A DNA stretch of 64,000 nt, from contig NZ_JAGGPP010000027.1 in assembly GCF_018613755.1 (NCBI RefSeq), positions 124,001 through 188,000 of the forward strand, in the 5' to 3' direction. Below, piece after piece: positions 1 to 8,542 of the stretch. The position numbers and the translations under genes were made by a program. This DNA comes from Arthrobacter sp. ISL-72 (GTDB taxonomy: Bacteria; Actinomycetota; Actinomycetes; Actinomycetales; Micrococcaceae). Each line of letters begins with the position of its first letter. Positions within the stretch are counted from its first letter, which is position 1. The notes beneath the pieces were generated by a model, which had not been told where the DNA came from, did not search any database, and saw only the letters and a program-made list of their open reading frames with translations.

Positions 1-26
1 AGGCGGATCCAGCCGGACGTTAAAAA

Positions 27-65
27 GCTCCGGAGTGCGTTATTGGGGGATACGCACTCCGGAGC
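27..65 (-). terminator. Rho-independent terminator (minus strand)
   Basis: Perfect 14-base inverted repeat (27-40 pairs with 52-65) around an 11-base loop. Read on the minus strand, the stem is followed directly by TTTTTA (bases 26 down to 21), the classic layout of an intrinsic terminator. It would stop transcription from the universal stress protein gene and whatever precedes it on that strand. Bases 66-221 hold no convincing gene. Confidence 0.75.
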
Positions 66-221
66 AGCTTATGGGGCAGGTCCAACATCTCCCTGCAGAC
101 TCTAGCTTACTTGGCGGTAGCGCTGAGCGCCACCACCTTGAATAACTACTTTCGCTTTATTTTCACAGGGCCTTTGGTCCTGCCTTTAAGAGAGTTTTTT
201 GGACGTTCCCAGGAGTCATGC

Positions 222-728
222 TTACTCGGGCCCGTCCCGGTGGGCGGGCATTCGAGCGGGAACCACGAGGACCGGCCGGTCCTGGTGGTGGCTCAACCAG
301 GCGGCCACGGAACCGTTGAGGGCTGCCGAGATGCGGTGCCCTAGCCCGCGCTCGGGAGTTCCGACGATGATCATGGCAGCGTTCGCCTCCGCCGCGACCC
401 TGGCCAGAGCCCTGGCCGGATCTCCGCCGAGGATCCGGAGCGTCCACTCAATCGCCTTGCCGGCACAGGCGGCGCCCACGGTGCCACGGAGTTCTTCGGT
501 CACGGCCCGGACCTCGGAGTCGTCCTTGTCCGGGTGAAGGGACAGACGGTGCGCTGACCGGGCGGGGTCCCACTCGACAAGGTAGCTTGCCTCGTCCACG
601 TAGGTGCACAACAACGGAGCGCCCATCTTGGCGGCGAGGCCGGTGGCCGACCGCAGCACCTCTGCGTGCTGGCCCGGCAACACACCGACTACTAACGGAG
701 GGGGCCCGCTGAAGGGTTCGGGAAACAT
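222..728 (-). CDS. Universal stress protein (UspA family)
   Basis: A protein of about 168 residues with the UspA fold pattern: a first beta strand (PPLVVGVLPG), a middle region with an acidic EWTLRILGGDPARAL stretch, and the C-terminal signature VGTPERGLGHRISAALNGSVAAWLSHHQDRPVLVVP. The last part matches the family's ATP-binding G-2x-G-9x-G-S/T motif and final beta strand. Family members are small cytosolic proteins induced by starvation or redox stress, and those with this motif usually bind ATP. I took the ATG at 728; an in-frame GTG at 752 would add eight residues, and neither has a clear ribosome binding site. The gene lies downstream of the CHAT/Trypco1 pair on the same strand, but a hairpin at 768-799 separates them, so common transcription is doubtful. 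Confidence 0.85.
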   Translation of the reverse strand: MFPEPFSGPPPLVVGVLPGQHAEVLRSATGLAAKMGAPLLCTYVDEASYLVEWDPARSAHRLSLHPDKDDSEVRAVTEELRGTVGAACAGKAIEWTLRILGGDPARALARVAAEANAAMIIVGTPERGLGHRISAALNGSVAAWLSHHQDRPVLVVPARMPAHRDGPE

Positions 729-767
729 ACTCCATTGTGGCCCCGCCCGCACCGCTTGAACAGCTAG

Positions 768-799
768 CCCCTGCGGGCCTTGCAGGCCTTACGCAGGGG
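768..799 (-). terminator. Hairpin between Trypco1 gene and usp
   Basis: An eight-base stem CCCCTGCG/CGCAGGGG (768-775 with 792-799) contains a second GGCC/GGCC stem. It lies between the Trypco1 stop and the usp start. No T-run follows on either strand, so it may be a weak terminator or an mRNA-stabilising hairpin. Confidence 0.4.
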
Positions 800-814
800 G
801 GTCTTTGGCCGGCG

Positions 815-1168
815 CTAGTCGGCGTCGTCGGGCGTTTGCGCCGCGGGCTTGGGCCGGCGCCAGGTCAAGGTGACTGTGAAGTTTGAGCTCGTGCTGGCGG
901 CCGCGATGAAAGCACCGGCCTCCGCATGGAGGTCCAGCCCGAACTTGACCGAAACCTCATCCGGTTTGTCGGGAAGGGCCAAAAGCTCGTCCACGACGCC
1001 CTGGACTGCCGGCCGGATGTTGCTGAGGGCGCGCTCAAAGGTCTGCTGCGCCCGGGCGAACATGCCGGCCTGGCCGCCGCCGCGCGTCACCAGGCCGCCG
1101 GCGTTGTCCGCCACCTCAAGGAGCACGGTCCCGCCGTCGTCCGTTGGAAATTCCACCAGCCTTGTCAT
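815..1168 (-). CDS. Trypco1 (trypsin-co-occurring) domain protein, CU044_2847 family
   Basis: A 117-residue protein that is almost entirely one Trypco1 domain. It starts MTRLVEFPTDDGGTVLLEV, has TRGG near residue 30, a central helix around TFERALSNIRPA, and ends in the family hallmark FTVTLTWRR near residues 97-105. Trypco1 proteins are small beta-rich modules found beside trypsin-like or CHAT proteases in predicted bacterial conflict and signalling systems; no biochemical role is established. The gene starts two bases after the CHAT protease stop, so the two are translationally coupled and probably act together. The domain could be a substrate, an adaptor or a sensor for the protease. The longer upstream frame (to 1624) is a shadow of the CHAT gene; the ATG at 1168 follows a purine-rich stretch. 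Confidence 0.85.
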   Translation of the reverse strand: MTRLVEFPTDDGGTVLLEVADNAGGLVTRGGGQAGMFARAQQTFERALSNIRPAVQGVVDELLALPDKPDEVSVKFGLDLHAEAGAFIAAASTSSNFTVTLTWRRPKPAAQTPDDAD

Positions 1169-1170
1169 TG

Positions 1171-3516
1171 CTATCCTTTCCCGTTGCGCCTGCCTTTGCC
1201 CATCCGTGTAAGGGCCAGTCCGAGGAATGCCAGGCCGCTGGCAGCAACGGTTGCGTTTTGGACCACGAACACCAATGCGCGGGCGGAGAGATCCTCGCCG
1301 GGGAGCCAGATCAGCGGCAGCGTGACGAGGCAGGCGAGCAGCAACCACCCGGCCAGTGCGGGGTTCTCCGGCGACCGGATGGCCAGGGCGCCTGCCCAGG
1401 CGCCGAAAAGCGCCTGAACCAGGGTGACCGCCGTGGCGGCCCACAGCAGATCCGGCTCCAGGCCCACCACTCCCAGCAGCGAGCCCGCGCCGATCGCTAC
1501 GGCCAGCGCCACGCGCCCCGTTTCCGTCCGGTCGGGCAGCCCGGCCAGCAGCAGAAGAAGGTAGCCCGCCGGCGCCAGCAAGGCGTAGACGAGGCGCACG
1601 CTGGCCTCTCCGCCCGTGTACCACCAGCCCTGTTGGTCGAACCAGTTGAGGTAGGCGAAGAACGCCGCGAGCAGGCCGCCCGCCGCAGCCAGGACAATCC
1701 CGCCGGCCGCAAGGAAACGAGGATCCGGACCGCCAGCTCCGCCGCCGGTTGAAACGACAGCCGGTCCGTCGGCTGCGGCGTCACCGGCAGGAGGCTTCCG
1801 CTTCACTGCCGCCGGCGAATCAGCGAGCTTCGGCGCCGGCGCCGGCTGCTCGGCCCGACGTTGCGCTGCCCGTGTGGCCTCACGCTGCGCGCGCAGTTCG
1901 TTCCGGGCCTTCGTCGCCACCCCGCCCGGGTCCGCGGCCCCGGGGTCGAGCCCGTAAAGCTCTGTTGCAACGTCGACGGCGGCCTGCCAGTTTCCGCTGC
2001 CCGCGTGGTACTCCAGCTCACCCTGCAGGTCGGCAATGCGCTGGCGCTTGGCGCAATCGAGCGCCCGGGCTGCTGCGTCCGGAAAGTCGGGATCGTCCTT
2101 CGCTGCGGCGTAGCCGTCTGCTGCTGCCGTCCAGTCCCCTGCTTCCTCAGCTTCCCTGGCCCGGCGGTACGCCCGGGAACGCTCTTCGTGCCGGGCGGCC
2201 GATGCGCGCAGCACGGCAGCGTCACGGTACTGGCCGTCCAAGGTCAGCAGGTCGTCGAACAGCTCGATGGCTGCCGCATAGTTCTTGGTCCGCAGCTCAG
2301 CAGATGCCTGCACGTACAGGGCGCGGAGCTGGGCCTGACGGTTCTTGCTCCGGGACTGCTCCGCTGACACATCTGTTGCAGAAGGGGTTCTTGCGGCCGG
2401 ATGGGCCGGTGCCTTCAGGTTGAACAACTGAGTGTCGCCGCCCCGCACATAAAGTGCCGGGGTGACCCACTCAAGGGTTCCATCGGGGCTTCCCATCACG
2501 GAGATCCGCCCCACCCGGGCCGCCTCGTCAACGCCGCGGCCGTTCGCGATGGCGGCATAAAAGCCCTGCGCGAAGGCGATCGCGGCGCCGTCGCTGATGG
2601 CGAACTGCATGGCCGCCACGGCGCTGATGCCGCTGCGGACCAGGGTGGACGCCGTGCCGGAGAACAGGTCCTCCCGACCGGTTTCTCCGGACGAGCAGGA
2701 ATTCAGGACCACCAGGCGGGGCCTCGGCACGGCGACACTTAGCAGGGCCATCAGGCGGACGGCACGCACCATGGATGCGCGCCCGTCAGCCCCCGTCAGG
2801 GCGATCCGGCCTTCATCGTTCCGGGCGTCATAGTCACCGTGGCCAATGAAGTGCACCACGTGCCACGGGCCCTCCAGCAGCATCGACTGGATCTCCTCCC
2901 ACGTTCCCCCGGGCGCCCACACGAGCTCAATGCGGCCCTCGGAAACGGGGCCGGCCAAAGCCGCGGCAAGATGGTTGCGTTCAGCTTCCACGTTCAGCGG
3001 CGAAAGGTCGCGCGGTGAGGCGATCAGGCCCAGGATCCGGAGCGGCGGGACGATTTCCAGCGGGTTGAGGTGGTAATCCGGGGCAGGAATGTGGCGAAGC
3101 AGCGGCTCGGTCTGGCACAGGTAGCTTTCGGTTTCCGGATCGAACAGCATTTCCCACGGCATGGCAGCCAGTTCCGGAGCGGCGAGGCGCAGCACCACGC
3201 GCAGCTGCTGTCCGCTGTGCTGGGCGGCACCCAGGCTGGCCCGGTACGTACCGTAGACTTCGCGGGTGAACAGGGCCTGGAACAGTTCCTGGCCCACGCC
3301 GCGGACCGGAAGCTCGGCAATCGGCGTGGTGCGTCGTGCGGATACGGCAGAGGCCAGGACGGTGGCTTCCAGTTCCCCCCGGCGTTCCAGGATGCGGTCC
3401 ACGTCAAGCCGGAAAATCCCCGAAGCGTTGCCTCCGGCCGGTGCCTGGACCACCCGCACGGTGTACTCACCCCGTGCGGAACCTGACGCGAGTTCCAGCT
3501 CGATGTCACCATCCAT
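1171..3516 (-). CDS. CHAT-domain (caspase-like) protease with helical repeats and C-terminal membrane anchor
   Basis: A 781-residue multidomain protein. Residues about 150-365 form a CHAT domain, with the catalytic His in HFIGHG (His226) and the catalytic Cys in LNSCSSGE (Cys274). Residues about 395-525 hold TPR-like helical repeats (NYAAAIELFDDLL, DWTAAADGYAAA, NWQAAVDVATELY), followed by a basic and proline-rich linker. Residues about 602-771 contain five or six hydrophobic segments, so the protease is predicted to be held at the membrane with its active domain in the cytoplasm. CHAT domains are caspase/separase-clan peptidases found in prokaryotic immune and programmed-death systems. The ATG at 3516 follows GAGAAGG; upstream in-frame codons lack family similarity. 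The gene forms a two-gene unit with the Trypco1 gene. The specific trigger and target are unknown. Confidence 0.85.
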   Translation of the reverse strand: MDGDIELELASGSARGEYTVRVVQAPAGGNASGIFRLDVDRILERRGELEATVLASAVSARRTTPIAELPVRGVGQELFQALFTREVYGTYRASLGAAQHSGQQLRVVLRLAAPELAAMPWEMLFDPETESYLCQTEPLLRHIPAPDYHLNPLEIVPPLRILGLIASPRDLSPLNVEAERNHLAAALAGPVSEGRIELVWAPGGTWEEIQSMLLEGPWHVVHFIGHGDYDARNDEGRIALTGADGRASMVRAVRLMALLSVAVPRPRLVVLNSCSSGETGREDLFSGTASTLVRSGISAVAAMQFAISDGAAIAFAQGFYAAIANGRGVDEAARVGRISVMGSPDGTLEWVTPALYVRGGDTQLFNLKAPAHPAARTPSATDVSAEQSRSKNRQAQLRALYVQASAELRTKNYAAAIELFDDLLTLDGQYRDAAVLRASAARHEERSRAYRRAREAEEAGDWTAAADGYAAAKDDPDFPDAAARALDCAKRQRIADLQGELEYHAGSGNWQAAVDVATELYGLDPGAADPGGVATKARNELRAQREATRAAQRRAEQPAPAPKLADSPAAVKRKPPAGDAAADGPAVVSTGGGAGGPDPRFLAAGGIVLAAAGGLLAAFFAYLNWFDQQGWWYTGGEASVRLVYALLAPAGYLLLLLAGLPDRTETGRVALAVAIGAGSLLGVVGLEPDLLWAATAVTLVQALFGAWAGALAIRSPENPALAGWLLLACLVTLPLIWLPGEDLSARALVFVVQNATVAASGLAFLGLALTRMGKGRRNGKG

Positions 3517-3735
3517 GGCAACCTTCTCAGGCGTATGCGGAGTGCCTCCACAGCGGGCGTCCGCCGCCGGTGGTTCCGGTGTGCCGGGCAGCCCTACAAG
3601 ACAAGATTGGCCCACCGGCACAGCCGGCACAAGTGCAGGCCTCTGTGCAGCACCGGACGGGCAACACCTCGTTTACGGCCCTTGTACACCCCACCCCAGC
3701 GGAATAACGTTGAGGCATAGGAGAGGTGGTCGGCA

Positions 3736-3936
3736 GTGGAAATCTACATGTGGTGGCTTGATCTGGATCTGGACAGCAAGGAATGGCTGCGCGAGAACCT
3801 GCGGGCGGAGGAACTGCCGCTGCCTGTGCTGCAGGGCATTGCCGAGGCCGGCGGCCCGCACCCCGATAGCGCTACAGGAGTCCTCACCAACGCGGAGTGG
3901 GACTTTATTGAGACGCAGTCCGAATTCGTCGATTGA
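3736..3936 (+). CDS. Small acidic protein of unknown function
   Basis: A 66-residue protein starting MEIYMWWLDLDLDSKEWL and ending ETQSEFVD. It is rich in acidic residues and tryptophan, with no signal peptide or membrane segment. GTG start preceded by GGAGAGGTGG with suitable spacing, which makes translation believable. It is divergent from the CHAT gene across 219 bases. I do not recognise the family and propose no function. Confidence 0.6.
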   Translation: MEIYMWWLDLDLDSKEWLRENLRAEELPLPVLQGIAEAGGPHPDSATGVLTNAEWDFIETQSEFVD

Positions 3937-4002
3937 ACTGAACGGGTAAATGCCGCACCAAAACCATTGCGGCCCCCGGAGCTGAGTGGTTGCATGGGGT
4001 GC

Positions 4003-5127
4003 ATGGCCACCCAAGAGAGTTATGTCCTAGCGATCGGAACCAAAAAAGGGCTATGGCTGGCGACCAGCCAGGACCGGCAGGAATGGTCCATGTCCGGCCC
4101 GCATTTCCTGATGAGTGAAGTTCCCAGCATCGCCATCGACACCCGCGACGGGCGCACCCGCATCATGGTGGGCGTCCGCTCCGAGCACTGGGGTCCCACC
4201 GTCGCCCACTCGGATGACCTCGGAGCGACCTGGACGGAACCGGAGCAGGGCGCCATCAAGTTCCCGGAGGGCACTGACGCCGCGGTTGAGCGCATCTGGC
4301 AGATCTACCCTGACGCCGAGTCCCGCCCCGGTGTGGTGTGGGCCGGCGCCGAGCCCATCTCCGTGTGGAAATCGACCGACGGCGGCGAACACTTCGAGCT
4401 CAACCGCGGACTCTGGAACCATCCGCACCGCAGCGAGTGGGGCGCCGGCTACGGCGGAGCGGCAGCCCACTCGATCGTCGTCAACTCCTCCGGCGACAAC
4501 GTGCACGTCGCCATGAGCACCGGCGGCGTGTACCGGTCGCTCGACGGCGGCACCTCCTGGGAGCCCCGGAACAAGGGGATCTCGGCCTACTTCATGCCCG
4601 ACCCCAACCCCGAGTTCGGCCAGTGCGTGCACAAGATCGCGGCGGATGCCGCCGTCGAAGGCCGGCTCTACGCACAGAACCACCACGGCGTGTACCGCAC
4701 CGATGACGACGGGGAGAACTGGGAATCCATTGCTGACGGCCTCCCGGCTGATTTTGGTTTTGTCATGCTGACGCATCCCCGGCGGGCGGGAACTGCGTGG
4801 GTTGTGCCGCTGAAGGCCGACGGCGAACGCATCCCGCCGGACGGCAAGCTCGCCGCGCACCGGACGGACGACGCCGGAAAAACGTGGAAGCGCCTCGATT
4901 CCGGGCTGCCGCAGGGCGAGTACAACGCGGTGCTCCGTGACGCTGCCTCGGTTGATTCCGCTGAACCGGCCGGGGTGTACTTCGGAACGCGCGGCGGCTC
5001 GGTCTACGCCAGCCCGGACGAGGGCGAGCACTTCACTGAAGTGGCGTCACACCTGCCGGACGTGCTGTGCGTCCGCGCCGCCGTGGTGTCCCCGGCCCTG
5101 GTGCCCGCTGCTTCGGTGCCCGCCTAA
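4003..5127 (+). CDS. WD40/YVTN/BNR-like repeat (sialidase-fold) protein
   Basis: About 374 residues with repeated Asp-box (BNR) turns of the S-x-D-x-G-x-T-W type: SDDLGATW, STDGGEHF, SLDGGTSW, TDDDGENW, TDDAGKTW and SPDEGEHF. These mark a multi-bladed beta-propeller. Proteins of this group are often labelled exo-alpha-sialidase, but the arginine triad of true sialidases is not evident, so an enzymatic role should not be assumed. No signal peptide is visible, suggesting a cytosolic propeller. The start at 4003 (MATQESY) fits the domain start; ATG at 3994 is the alternative. The next gene, a ThiS/MoaD-like protein, begins 10 bases after the stop, so the two are co-transcribed and probably co-function. 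Confidence 0.8.
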   Translation: MATQESYVLAIGTKKGLWLATSQDRQEWSMSGPHFLMSEVPSIAIDTRDGRTRIMVGVRSEHWGPTVAHSDDLGATWTEPEQGAIKFPEGTDAAVERIWQIYPDAESRPGVVWAGAEPISVWKSTDGGEHFELNRGLWNHPHRSEWGAGYGGAAAHSIVVNSSGDNVHVAMSTGGVYRSLDGGTSWEPRNKGISAYFMPDPNPEFGQCVHKIAADAAVEGRLYAQNHHGVYRTDDDGENWESIADGLPADFGFVMLTHPRRAGTAWVVPLKADGERIPPDGKLAAHRTDDAGKTWKRLDSGLPQGEYNAVLRDAASVDSAEPAGVYFGTRGGSVYASPDEGEHFTEVASHLPDVLCVRAAVVSPALVPAASVPA

Positions 5128-5137
5128 GGGGCACGCT

Positions 5138-5425
5138 GTGGCTGACATCAGCGTGGTGCTGCCCAGTGTCCTCCAGCCGCTCGCCGGCGGGCAGTCCATC
5201 CTGACTGCGCCCACCGACGGGGCGGTGACTGTGGGGCTGTTGCTGGACTCGCTGACCGCGGACTACCCGGTCCTTGCGAGGCGGTTGAGGGATGAGACCG
5301 GTGCCCTCCGCCGCTACGTGAATATTTACGTGAACGGTGACGAGGTCCGGCGCTTGAACGGGCTGGAAACCGAAGTGGCTGCCGGTCAGGAAGTGGTGAT
5401 CATCCAATCCGTGGCCGGCGGCTGA
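5138..5425 (+). CDS. ThiS/MoaD-family ubiquitin-like protein
   Basis: A 95-residue beta-grasp protein with an RRYVNIYVNGDEVRRLNGLET segment typical of the MoaD/ThiS core and a C-terminal VIIQSVAGG. The terminal Gly-Gly is the feature that is adenylated and thiocarboxylated in sulfur carriers. GTG start with AAGGGG seven bases upstream, directly behind the propeller gene. No ThiF/MoeB-type activating enzyme, ThiG or MoaE lies nearby, so the sulfur acceptor or protein target is unknown. Family members serve molybdopterin, thiamine, cysteine or thio-metabolite synthesis, or act as protein modifiers. Confidence 0.8.
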   Translation: MADISVVLPSVLQPLAGGQSILTAPTDGAVTVGLLLDSLTADYPVLARRLRDETGALRRYVNIYVNGDEVRRLNGLETEVAAGQEVVIIQSVAGG

Positions 5426-5430
5426 AGGGC

Positions 5431-5667
5431 TCAGGCTACTCGCCAAACGCTGCATTCGTCCGCATTGATGGCCTTGCGCATGCCGGTCAGGCGGTCCATG
5501 ATCCACACCACTCCGATGCCCGGCGCGGTCTCCTGCACGCGGCCCCGGCGGATCACCACATCGTCATAGCTGGGGCCCACGGACAGGCGGGCTTCGATCT
5601 CGTCGCCGCGGTGCAACTGGTCCAGAGCGCGAACACGGGTTACAGGGGTTTTTGCTTCCTTCAACAT
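5431..5667 (-). CDS. Small hypothetical protein
   Basis: A 78-residue soluble protein beginning MLKEAKTPVTRVRALDQL and containing EARLSVGPSYDDVVIRRGRVQE and GVVWIMDRLTGMRKAI. The alternating hydrophobic pattern suggests a small beta-barrel. The start at 5667 is fixed by AGGAGG upstream. It converges with the ThiS/MoaD-like gene with only five bases between stops. I do not recognise the family. Confidence 0.6.
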   Translation of the reverse strand: MLKEAKTPVTRVRALDQLHRGDEIEARLSVGPSYDDVVIRRGRVQETAPGIGVVWIMDRLTGMRKAINADECSVWRVA

Positions 5668-5867
5668 GGCGTGGCCTCCTGAGCTGGAGCTTGTGCTTTT
5701 GCCTGCAATTGCCGGCATATCCAGTGTCCTGCGCCATTATTGCCGCCGCGTTTCACGCCGGTAATGGACTCGTTAGGTTTCCGCGCCCCTGCTGTCGGGG
5801 GCAGGCCGGCACCCGGCCCAAGGCACGTCGGCAGGCCGTTCAGGCCGCCCTTCAGAGGATCCGCCCC

Positions 5868-7562
5868 TCAGAGAATCCTCCGGTCGGCGGGGTGCTGAAT
5901 CCGGAACCAGCGGTAGCCGTAGCGCTCCAGTTCCAGTTCGAAGCCGCCGTCCTCCGCCAAGGCAACGTTCTCGCCGTCGAGCAGATCCAGGAGGATGGCA
6001 CCGTCGTAGCTCCGGTCCGGTTCTTCAGGCGAGGAAACCCTGGCAGTGACAGAGGCCGGCTGGCTGGCCATGTTGTGGGCCAGGACCAAGGTTGAACCGG
6101 CCCGGGTGCAGCTGTGCAGGAGAACTCCGGGCTCGGGCTGACTGATGACTTCGAAGTCGCCCCAGCCCAGCTCCGGGCTCTCGCGGTACCGCTGGATGAG
6201 GGTGGCGATGAAATTCCACAAGGAGTCCGGGTCGCGCTTGGCCTGGGCGGCGTTGATGTTCTTCGGCCCGAAGTACCCGTCGACTACCTGCGCCACCAGC
6301 TCGTCGGCCGGGGCGGTGGAAAACCCGCCGTTGCCGGTGTCATTCCACTGCATGGGCGAGCGGACGGCGGAGCGGCCTGTGGCCCGCAGGTCCTCGCCCA
6401 TGCCGATTTCCTCGCCGTAGAAAAGGACGGGCGTCCCGGGCAGGGAAAACATCAGCGAGTAGACCATGCGGATGCGGGCCGGGTCGCCGTCGAGCATCGG
6501 AGGCAGGCGCCGCCTGAGGCCGCGTCCGTACATCTGCATATCCGGATCCGGGCCGAAGGCGGCGAAGACCTCCGCCCGTTCCTCGTCAGTGAGCTTGTCC
6601 AGTGTCAGCTCATCGTGGTTGCGGACAAACATCGCCCACTGGTTGTCCCGATGGATCGGAGGCCGGGCGGCCAGGGTCTTGGCCAAAGGACGGGCATCCT
6701 GCCTGGCCAGGGAGAGGTAGAGGTTCTGCATGCTCAGGAAGTCGAACTGCATGTTCAGTTCGTTGCCCTCCGGCCCGCCGAAGTACTTCAGCTGCTCCTT
6801 GTACGGAAGGTTGACCTCGCCGAGCAGCACGGCGCTGCCGTTGCGCCGGTTCAGGAAGCTGCGCAGCGCCGCCAGGTAATCGTGCGGATCCACCTTGGCC
6901 GCCTCCTCCTCTGACACTCCCTGCAGCTCCAGGAAGAACGGAACGGCATCCAGCCGGAAACCGTCAAGGCCCAGCTGCAGCCAAAAACCCATGGACTTGG
7001 CGATCTCGTCCCGGACCTTGGGGTTCGCGACGTTCAGGTCCGGCTGGTGCTTGGCGAACATGTGCAGGTACCACTCGCCGGTTGCCTTGTCCCGGGTCCA
7101 GATGGACGATTCCTCGCCCGGGAACACCACCTGCTTCGACGTGTCCGGGGGAGCGTCCTTCCGCCACACGTAGTAATGGCGGTACGGGTTGTCCACAGAC
7201 TTCCGGGATTCCTTGAACCAGGGGTGCTTGTCCGAGGTGTGGTTGATGACGAAGTCCGCGATCACCCGCATGCCGCGGTCCTTCGCGGTCCGGATGAACT
7301 CCACCACGTCGCCCAGGGTGCCCAGCCGAGGGTCCACTCCGTACATGTCAGTAACGTCATAGCCGTCGTCCCGGTCAGGCGAGGGGTAGAACGGCATCAG
7401 CCAGATGCAGGTGACGCCCAGCGCGGCGAGGTAGTCCACGCGCTGGGTAAGGCCGCCGAAATCCCCGGTGCCGTCGCCGTCGTCGTCGAAAAAGGTTTCC
7501 GGATCCAGGCAGTAGATCACGGCGTTTTTCCACCACAGATCGGAGGTCTCCGAGATCCTCAT
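5868..7562 (-). CDS. GH13 alpha-amylase-family enzyme, trehalose-synthase-like
   Basis: A 564-residue (beta/alpha)8 glycoside hydrolase. Conserved regions appear in order: DFVINHTSDKHPWF (region I), GFRLDAVPFF (nucleophile Asp), LLGEVNL (acid/base Glu) and FVRNHDELTLDKLTDEER (transition-state Asp). These resemble trehalose synthase (maltose alpha-D-glucosyltransferase, TreS) more than ordinary amylases, although the protein may act on another alpha-glucoside. There is no signal peptide, so it is cytosolic. The ATG at 7562 overlaps the stop of the upstream oxidoreductase gene by four bases (ATGA), showing translational coupling. No treY/treZ or maltokinase gene is adjacent. Confidence 0.85.
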   Translation of the reverse strand: MRISETSDLWWKNAVIYCLDPETFFDDDGDGTGDFGGLTQRVDYLAALGVTCIWLMPFYPSPDRDDGYDVTDMYGVDPRLGTLGDVVEFIRTAKDRGMRVIADFVINHTSDKHPWFKESRKSVDNPYRHYYVWRKDAPPDTSKQVVFPGEESSIWTRDKATGEWYLHMFAKHQPDLNVANPKVRDEIAKSMGFWLQLGLDGFRLDAVPFFLELQGVSEEEAAKVDPHDYLAALRSFLNRRNGSAVLLGEVNLPYKEQLKYFGGPEGNELNMQFDFLSMQNLYLSLARQDARPLAKTLAARPPIHRDNQWAMFVRNHDELTLDKLTDEERAEVFAAFGPDPDMQMYGRGLRRRLPPMLDGDPARIRMVYSLMFSLPGTPVLFYGEEIGMGEDLRATGRSAVRSPMQWNDTGNGGFSTAPADELVAQVVDGYFGPKNINAAQAKRDPDSLWNFIATLIQRYRESPELGWGDFEVISQPEPGVLLHSCTRAGSTLVLAHNMASQPASVTARVSSPEEPDRSYDGAILLDLLDGENVALAEDGGFELELERYGYRWFRIQHPADRRIL

Positions 7563-8542
7563 GCCGTCACCTCCCGGGAAGAACGCTCCCGCAGCCGGGG
7601 CAGTACGTGCTCGGCGAAAGCCTCGATGAACGGCTTCTGCTCCTGTCCCACGAAGTGCAGGTAGAGCTCGTCGAAGCCCAGGTCGGTGTACTCCTGCAGC
7701 CACGCGGCGTGCTGGTCCAGGCTGGCGGACACGTTGACGGCCTTGCGGACCTGGTCCTCGCCGACGTCGGTGCTGACGCCGTCAAAGTGCGCCGCGGTGG
7801 GGAGGTCCCACGGGATGGGCGGTGCGAAGACGTTGGAACTCCACTGGTCCAGCGCAATGGATACCGCTTCTTGTTCGCTCCTGGCCCAGGACAGGTGGAT
7901 CTGGAGCACTGCCTTGCCCCGGCCGCCGCTGTCCCGGTAGGCGGCGAGCATCTCGGTCAGCTTCGCAGGCGGCTGGTTGACGGTGACCAGGCCGTCCGCC
8001 CAGCCTGCGGCACGCCTGGCCGTCTCCACGCTGATGGCCGGCGCGATCAGGGGCGGCTTGGTCTCAGGAACGTCCCACAGGCGTGCCTGTTCCACGGTCA
8101 CCAGGCCGTGGTGGGTCACTTCCTCGCCGTTATGCAGCCGGCGGATGACGTCAACGCACTCCTCCAGCCGCTGCTGGCGCGTCTCCTTGGCAGGCCACGC
8201 ATCGCCCGTGATGTGCTCGTTCATGTTCTCCCCGCTACCGGGCGCCATCCAGAACCGGCCCGGAAACATGTCCGCCAGGGTGGCTGAGGCGTGCGCGATG
8301 ATGGCCGGGTGATAGCGCTGGCCCGGCGCCGTGACCACACCGAAGCGGAGCGAAGTGCTGGCCAGCGCCGCCCCCAGCCACGACCAGGCGAAGCCGGAGT
8401 GGCCCTGCCGCGCGGACCAGGGCTCGATGTGGTCAGAGCACATGGCGGCATCGAAGCCGGCCTGCTCCGCCAGCTGGACGTCCTGGAGCAGCTGCCCCGG
8501 GCTGATCTGTTCATGCGATGCGTGAAAACCTATGGTGGCCAT
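7559..8542 (-). CDS. LLM-class flavin-dependent oxidoreductase (TIGR03885-like)
   Basis: A 327-residue luciferase-like TIM-barrel oxidoreductase. The N-terminus MATIGFHASHEQISPGQLL and motifs DAAMCSDHIEPWS and GFAWSWLGAALASTSLRFG match the subgroup described as probable non-F420 flavin oxidoreductases (TIGR03885, from memory). The substrate is unknown. It is first in a two-gene operon with the trehalose-synthase-like enzyme, overlapping it by four bases; the coupling suggests that both work on one sugar-related process. No clear Shine-Dalgarno precedes the ATG at 8542. The divergent pnt operon begins 190 bases away. Confidence 0.8.
   Translation of the reverse strand: MATIGFHASHEQISPGQLLQDVQLAEQAGFDAAMCSDHIEPWSARQGHSGFAWSWLGAALASTSLRFGVVTAPGQRYHPAIIAHASATLADMFPGRFWMAPGSGENMNEHITGDAWPAKETRQQRLEECVDVIRRLHNGEEVTHHGLVTVEQARLWDVPETKPPLIAPAISVETARRAAGWADGLVTVNQPPAKLTEMLAAYRDSGGRGKAVLQIHLSWARSEQEAVSIALDQWSSNVFAPPIPWDLPTAAHFDGVSTDVGEDQVRKAVNVSASLDQHAAWLQEYTDLGFDELYLHFVGQEQKPFIEAFAEHVLPRLRERSSREVTA

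Noticed and set aside
111..344. Small plus-strand frame near the left edge
   Set aside because: No recognisable motif, no ribosome binding site, and it overlaps the universal stress protein gene on the opposite strand.
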